DNA of 64,000 nucleotides from Plecoglossus altivelis (lineage: Eukaryota; Chordata; Actinopteri; Osmeriformes; Plecoglossidae), in assembly GCA_036571765.1 (NCBI GenBank), contig BROE01000028.1, forward strand, positions 4,857,143 through 4,921,142, in the 5' to 3' direction. Numbering within the stretch: the first letter of the stretch is position 1; every line of letters begins with the position of its first letter. This document shows, piece by piece, positions 59,877 to 64,000 of this stretch. The notes below the pieces were generated by a model. The model was not told the origin of the DNA. It did not search any database and worked only from the letters and a program-made list of their open reading frames with translations. The position numbers and the translations under genes were made by a program.

Positions 59877-61900
59877 AACTTTCGCTGACAGTTTTGCCCC
59901 CCTTGTATTTGTGTGTGAGTTACACCAGTCATTTCCACATGCTCTCTGCGCATCAGTTCTTGTTGTTCAAGGAGTGTTTGGTAGATGATGTCATGCCGTC
60001 TTCTTCATACTGGAAGAGAAGGCTGCTTAATGGCTGCACTCGAATTGAACAGCAGTTCTCAGCCTCAGGGTTAATGAAGAATCCAGAGGCTATTATTATT
60101 CCATCATAAGCGTCCAGGAGAATGAGGGGGGACTCAAGATATCAGTTATGGTTTATGATGGCTATTATGATATTTAATACAACATCAATGTTCCATTCTG
60201 TGTTGCTCACGATACAAAAACAGCATGCGTTCTACTGTGAGTGACAACTGTAACAACCAGCCTATGTCCATCTGATATTTTTGAGGAAGGAAACTGCAAG
60301 TTTGCTGGGAGTAACAAGTAACAAGGATACAATGTTCTATGATTGTCTCTCCGTTTTGGCCATTTCGACTGAGGAAGGTGGATGGATTTAAGATTCAAAG
60401 CGTCTTATCTCTGCGCTTCTTCCGCTTCCCTCCCCTTCCATCTGCTTCTCTTTGTCCTTCCTCTGTTACTATGGATCTGCTCTGCTCCTTTCTTCCTATC
60501 CTGCACCCCCCTCCCTCTCCTTTATCTCTACCATTCTCTCTACTTCTCTCTGACTCTCTCTCTCATATGCGTTCCGGAGGTATCTGGCTTCTACCCAATT
60601 TGCAGGCACAGTGTAGTAATTGCTTTGGTTGGTTGGGAAAAAAACCCTACCAGGCATCTCCCTTACCCAAGTGTGTGTGTGTGTGCATGTTGTGTGAAAA
60701 CGTGCATTTTGTTTGTCCATCCGTCTCCTTGTCCATTCAGTAAAGAGCCATACTTTCAAACTCTCCATGGAGAATGTTCACCTGAAACGAAGAAAATGTG
60801 TGGTTGTGTCAGTTTTCTCTTTTCTTGTAAGCGTTGCGCTTTCTTCGTCTGCAGCTGGGTGAGCTATCAGTGTGTGTACTGTACATGTGTGAAGACGTTT
60901 TTTGGGGTTTTTAGAGTAGAACTCATTAGCTGTGCAGGCATTTGCCCCATCTTCCTTACCCTTCTCTCAGTCAACACTGTTTTTGATTTCCATTTTTCAT
61001 GCTCGCTCTCTTGTTCCCCCTCCAGCCTCACACCTTTTTTGTCTACCCCTCTCTCGTCTCCTCCTCTTCCCCCTTTCTGGAGCTTGCTTTCCCCCCCCCC
61101 CCGTTTGAAGCAAGTGCAAATCTAGAGAGTTCCATGGTGAGAGAGCAACGATTCCCGAAGCCAAGAAACACATGCGTTTATGTTTCAAGCACCCATGACT
61201 GTGACCAACACATATACAATGTTATCAGCGTCTGTCAGACACGCCAACTCTTTCGCTGTTGTTCATTTGAAACCTGTTAAAAGCGTCAGGCTTGTGTGTT
61301 GCAGACCTACAGTGCAGCATCCCGCTCTCATTTTGCAGGTGGTAATATTGTATATCAGTGAGGTGCCTGTGTTCATAAAACTAAAACATGAGCTGTCTCA
61401 AATAAGTTTTGCTTCTATCGAGTCTGGGAAGATGAGCCGGCAGAGTATTTTCATTGCCTGGCATGTGGTTAGCTTATATTATCATGTGGGGGGAGGGGGG
61501 ATGAGGGTGGAGGAGGTCGGGATAAACCCCAGCCTTGTCTGAAAATGAGCAGGGTATTGTCCTCTTGAAAAAACGGTCAAGAAGGCTTGCAAGAACTTGA
61601 TACTCACATGATCAGTGATACTTATTGTTATTAAGAATATAGAGTCTTAACATTTACCACAACAAGTGAGGAAATCATTGTAGAAAATACCTCCACAGTC
61701 TAGACAGGGATGGGAGCTTCCCAACCAATGTGGAACCCCATTTAGGCCTATTGTTTGCAGCCCGAAACCCTTTACTGGGACGCGGCAGCCATGCTGCTCT
61801 CACGATGAAACAAACAAGAGCCAACAAAAATGTTGAACCTAAACTAACAAGTAAACAAAAGAGAATTAAGTTGATATGAGTGGTAAGTAAAAAAAAAAGC
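59871..61900. other. Non-coding sequence with pyrimidine-rich tracts
   Basis: No gene. Pyrimidine-rich at 60405-60560 and 60985-61085, a C run at about 61090-61102 and a G-rich patch near 61488-61512. The longest open frame of the window (60382-61125, 247 codons) lies here; its Ser/Leu/Phe/Cys-rich product reflects these tracts and the TG repeat near 60670, so it is not called. Confidence 0.55.
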
Positions 61901-64000
61901 TGTGAGACGTATGTTATTCATGCGAAGGCAGTTGTAGGTTAACATGCACAATTAAATAGGAAGGGATGTTCAAGTCCCTGTGTGGGCTGCGTCCATCCTT
62001 GTCCTGTCAGCTGTTCTTGCATTCAGATATTCACAATTCTCTGCCATTGCTTCTCTCGTTCCCCACTTGTTAAGCACAGTGTGCACATAGTACACACTCC
62101 CGTCAAATGATGGTTTCAACATTTGAGCTTAGAACAGTTAGGTGGCTATAGCAGCCATATGGCGGTCAAGTCCAAAGGAAAAAAACAAGCTCGATGTCAG
62201 ATAATTAACACGTCTTATGATTTTACCTCCGTCCCCTCAGTCTTCAACAAGCTCTGTTCTGTCTTTGTGGTGTGTATCTCCACTATATTTGCCACGAAAA
62301 CATTCCATCGGCATCCACCTCAAGTTCGAGGGCACAAGTCTAAATAGTACATTTTACTGCGGTGGTTTGAGTCCAGCAAGGCACTCGAAAACCAAACGGG
62401 CAGAAAAGCCCAACTGTCAACATTGACTCAGTAAGCAGCACCATCGCATTGTGTCAGAAGCACAGATGTCACCTTGACTGTCGCTACAACAACAGCATCG
62501 TTGTCATCGTTTGCTGGCGATGTCATCTAAATAGCCACTCAGCCATCGAGCAAAAGAAGAACAACGCAGACCCCAGCAGGGACCACATACACACAACATG
62601 CCGAGAGGGAAGGCAAACAAAATAGACACAGTTCTCTGTAATCGCACACAGGCAGGCTCTACCGCTACATTTATTCACTCTTTTGTTATTGACCTTGTGT
62701 GTTTTTCTGTGTTGTTTGCAGACGGATATTTGTATTCATTTTGTTGGTCTGCCTTATTTGTATCCGTGGAGTTTGCACACTTTGTGTGTAAATGGTGCAG
62801 TGTTGCTTCCCCCTGATGTCAATAAGAACTGATCCACACTTTTCACCAAACAATGCTATATTAGATGGTCTACCTTTATTACTGTGAAAATGTTGCAAGA
62901 ACTCAGGGACATGTTTGCTTCCAGAAGACATCTTCATCCTCACCCAGTGCTTTAAATAGTTTTACATCAATATGTTTTCATCATACTTTGAATTTACAGT
63001 ATATTCTTTGGTGCAAAAAGCTATCTGTCAAATGCTGTGAATTCAACAGACATAACAAACTGACGGCGTTCGTGGTGAATGGTGTTCCCTTCCCTACCTG
63101 ACTGTGACTGTTTACATAAGCAGTTTTGTGAATCATAAGCTGTGTAAATATCATTTGTTTTGCTTAATGCAAAACATTGGGAGATTGACAAGAGGTTCAG
63201 TACATTCAAATGTGTAACCACCGCTAGATGAACATCTCTTCCCCATAATTTTAAGTGCATTACAACCCTCAAACATATGTTAAACAATCTCTTTGACTAG
63301 AACGCAAATCTGTTTGTCTACTACACAAATAATGCCACAGCCAAGCTTGAAGCTTGCATCATTTGCTTCACGGAGGTCAGGAAGGGCATTGCATGTGCAC
63401 TTGCACTTTCAAAGGTCAAAATACGTGGCGTGGAGAGGAGTGGGTAGGCAAGCAAATCTCAAAGATAGCGAAAACACCAAAAACCACATTACACTCAGAC
63501 TGATGGAATAGAGATCCAATAGAGTCCCGGCAGAGCTCTATTCGGTGGGGGGGCTATTGATTTCATTAAGCAGACGTGCGGAGTGTATAACAGAATGATG
63601 ACTGCTTCATGGGAGGTCAACAAGAAATCAATAAGAAATTATATTAGAGTTTCGACTGGCTGGGGTGCACTACGGCAAGGTGCAGCAGTCTGGCTGGAAA
63701 ACAAGGGTAGGATTTATTCCTGTGGGAATGTCACTAGAGAGAAAGGCCGGGGGAAAAAATGGTCAAGGATTAAACATGGCCTTGTCTGAAGGCTAAAGAA
63801 GAGTATGGGGACTGACAAAACCACAGAGGCTTCCAGCGACTACTCCATTGTTCGCCATTACTCACTGTCTACCCTGAAAGTTGTGTTTAAAACTGACGTT
63901 GTGTTTCAGTACAACTTGCAAAACTAGCCGTGACACGCAGTTAGCCATACCACCGCAACTGCTGTGCATCCAATAACACTATGAATCATTAATGACTTTT
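61901..64000. other. Non-coding unique sequence
   Basis: No gene or recognisable repeat. AT-rich unique DNA to the window end. Short frames on both strands have no domain. Confidence 0.5.

Noticed and set aside
60382..61125. Longest open frame in the window (247 codons, plus)
   Set aside because: Its Ser/Leu/Phe/Cys-rich product mirrors pyrimidine tracts and a TG repeat; other long frames overlap it and no domain is visible.
1..64000. CRISPR arrays, operons, tRNA or rRNA genes
   Set aside because: None seen: no regularly spaced identical repeats, no bacterial gene organisation, and no tRNA or rRNA signature recognised on either strand.

Overview
This window looks like vertebrate, most probably ray-finned fish (teleost), nuclear DNA without a single convincing protein-coding exon of a host gene. 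Reasons: the open frames are short, overlap on both strands and mostly follow low-complexity tracts; there is no bacterial-style gene packing; long (CA)n, (CT)n and (TA)n microsatellites are frequent; and the one clear coding relic is a decayed LINE-2 reverse transcriptase whose 3' end carries the (TTGAA)n terminal repeat I know from fish L2 elements. The species cannot be named from the sequence. Whether the window is intergenic or lies in a long intron cannot be decided either.

Layout. 1-18 kb: unique sequence with scattered microsatellites, a long pyrimidine-rich tract (7.08-7.93 kb), a near-perfect 35-nt palindrome at 6.66 kb, a CTCF-like site at 11.66 kb, several stretches that read like conserved non-coding elements (CNEs), and a CCAAT-box-rich, promoter-like patch at 17.76-18.04 kb. 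18-34.6 kb: more candidate CNEs (24.0, 25.4, 28.3, 30.2, 33.5-34.5 kb), a CpG-dense patch at 26.3 kb, a 27-unit (CA)n at 25.0 kb, and two inverted copies of a repeat at 31.3 and 32.2 kb. 34.6-46 kb: AT-rich unique DNA, a TA-rich block at 36.0 kb and candidate CNEs at 36.5 and 45.0 kb. 46-52 kb: the most structured part. It has a duplicated element (copy A 46.02-46.20 kb; copy B 51.85-52.05 kb; 85% identical over an ungapped 100-bp core), a 2-kb 5'-truncated L2 LINE just after copy A, a TAAT-rich homeodomain-site cluster at 49.7-50.0 kb and a strong CTCF-like motif at 50.18 kb. 52-64 kb: an 18-bp-arm hairpin at 53.2 kb, a minus-strand retrotransposon 3' tail at 53.7 kb, two more CTCF-like motifs (56.09 and 57.78 kb), and pyrimidine-rich and (CT)n tracts.

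Overall reading (inference): a gene-poor regulatory landscape of the kind found around developmental transcription-factor genes. The best lead for something undescribed is the locally duplicated element A/B. The inverted repeat pair at 31-32 kb comes second. All CNE, CTCF and promoter calls come from reading by eye; no alignment or motif scoring was run.
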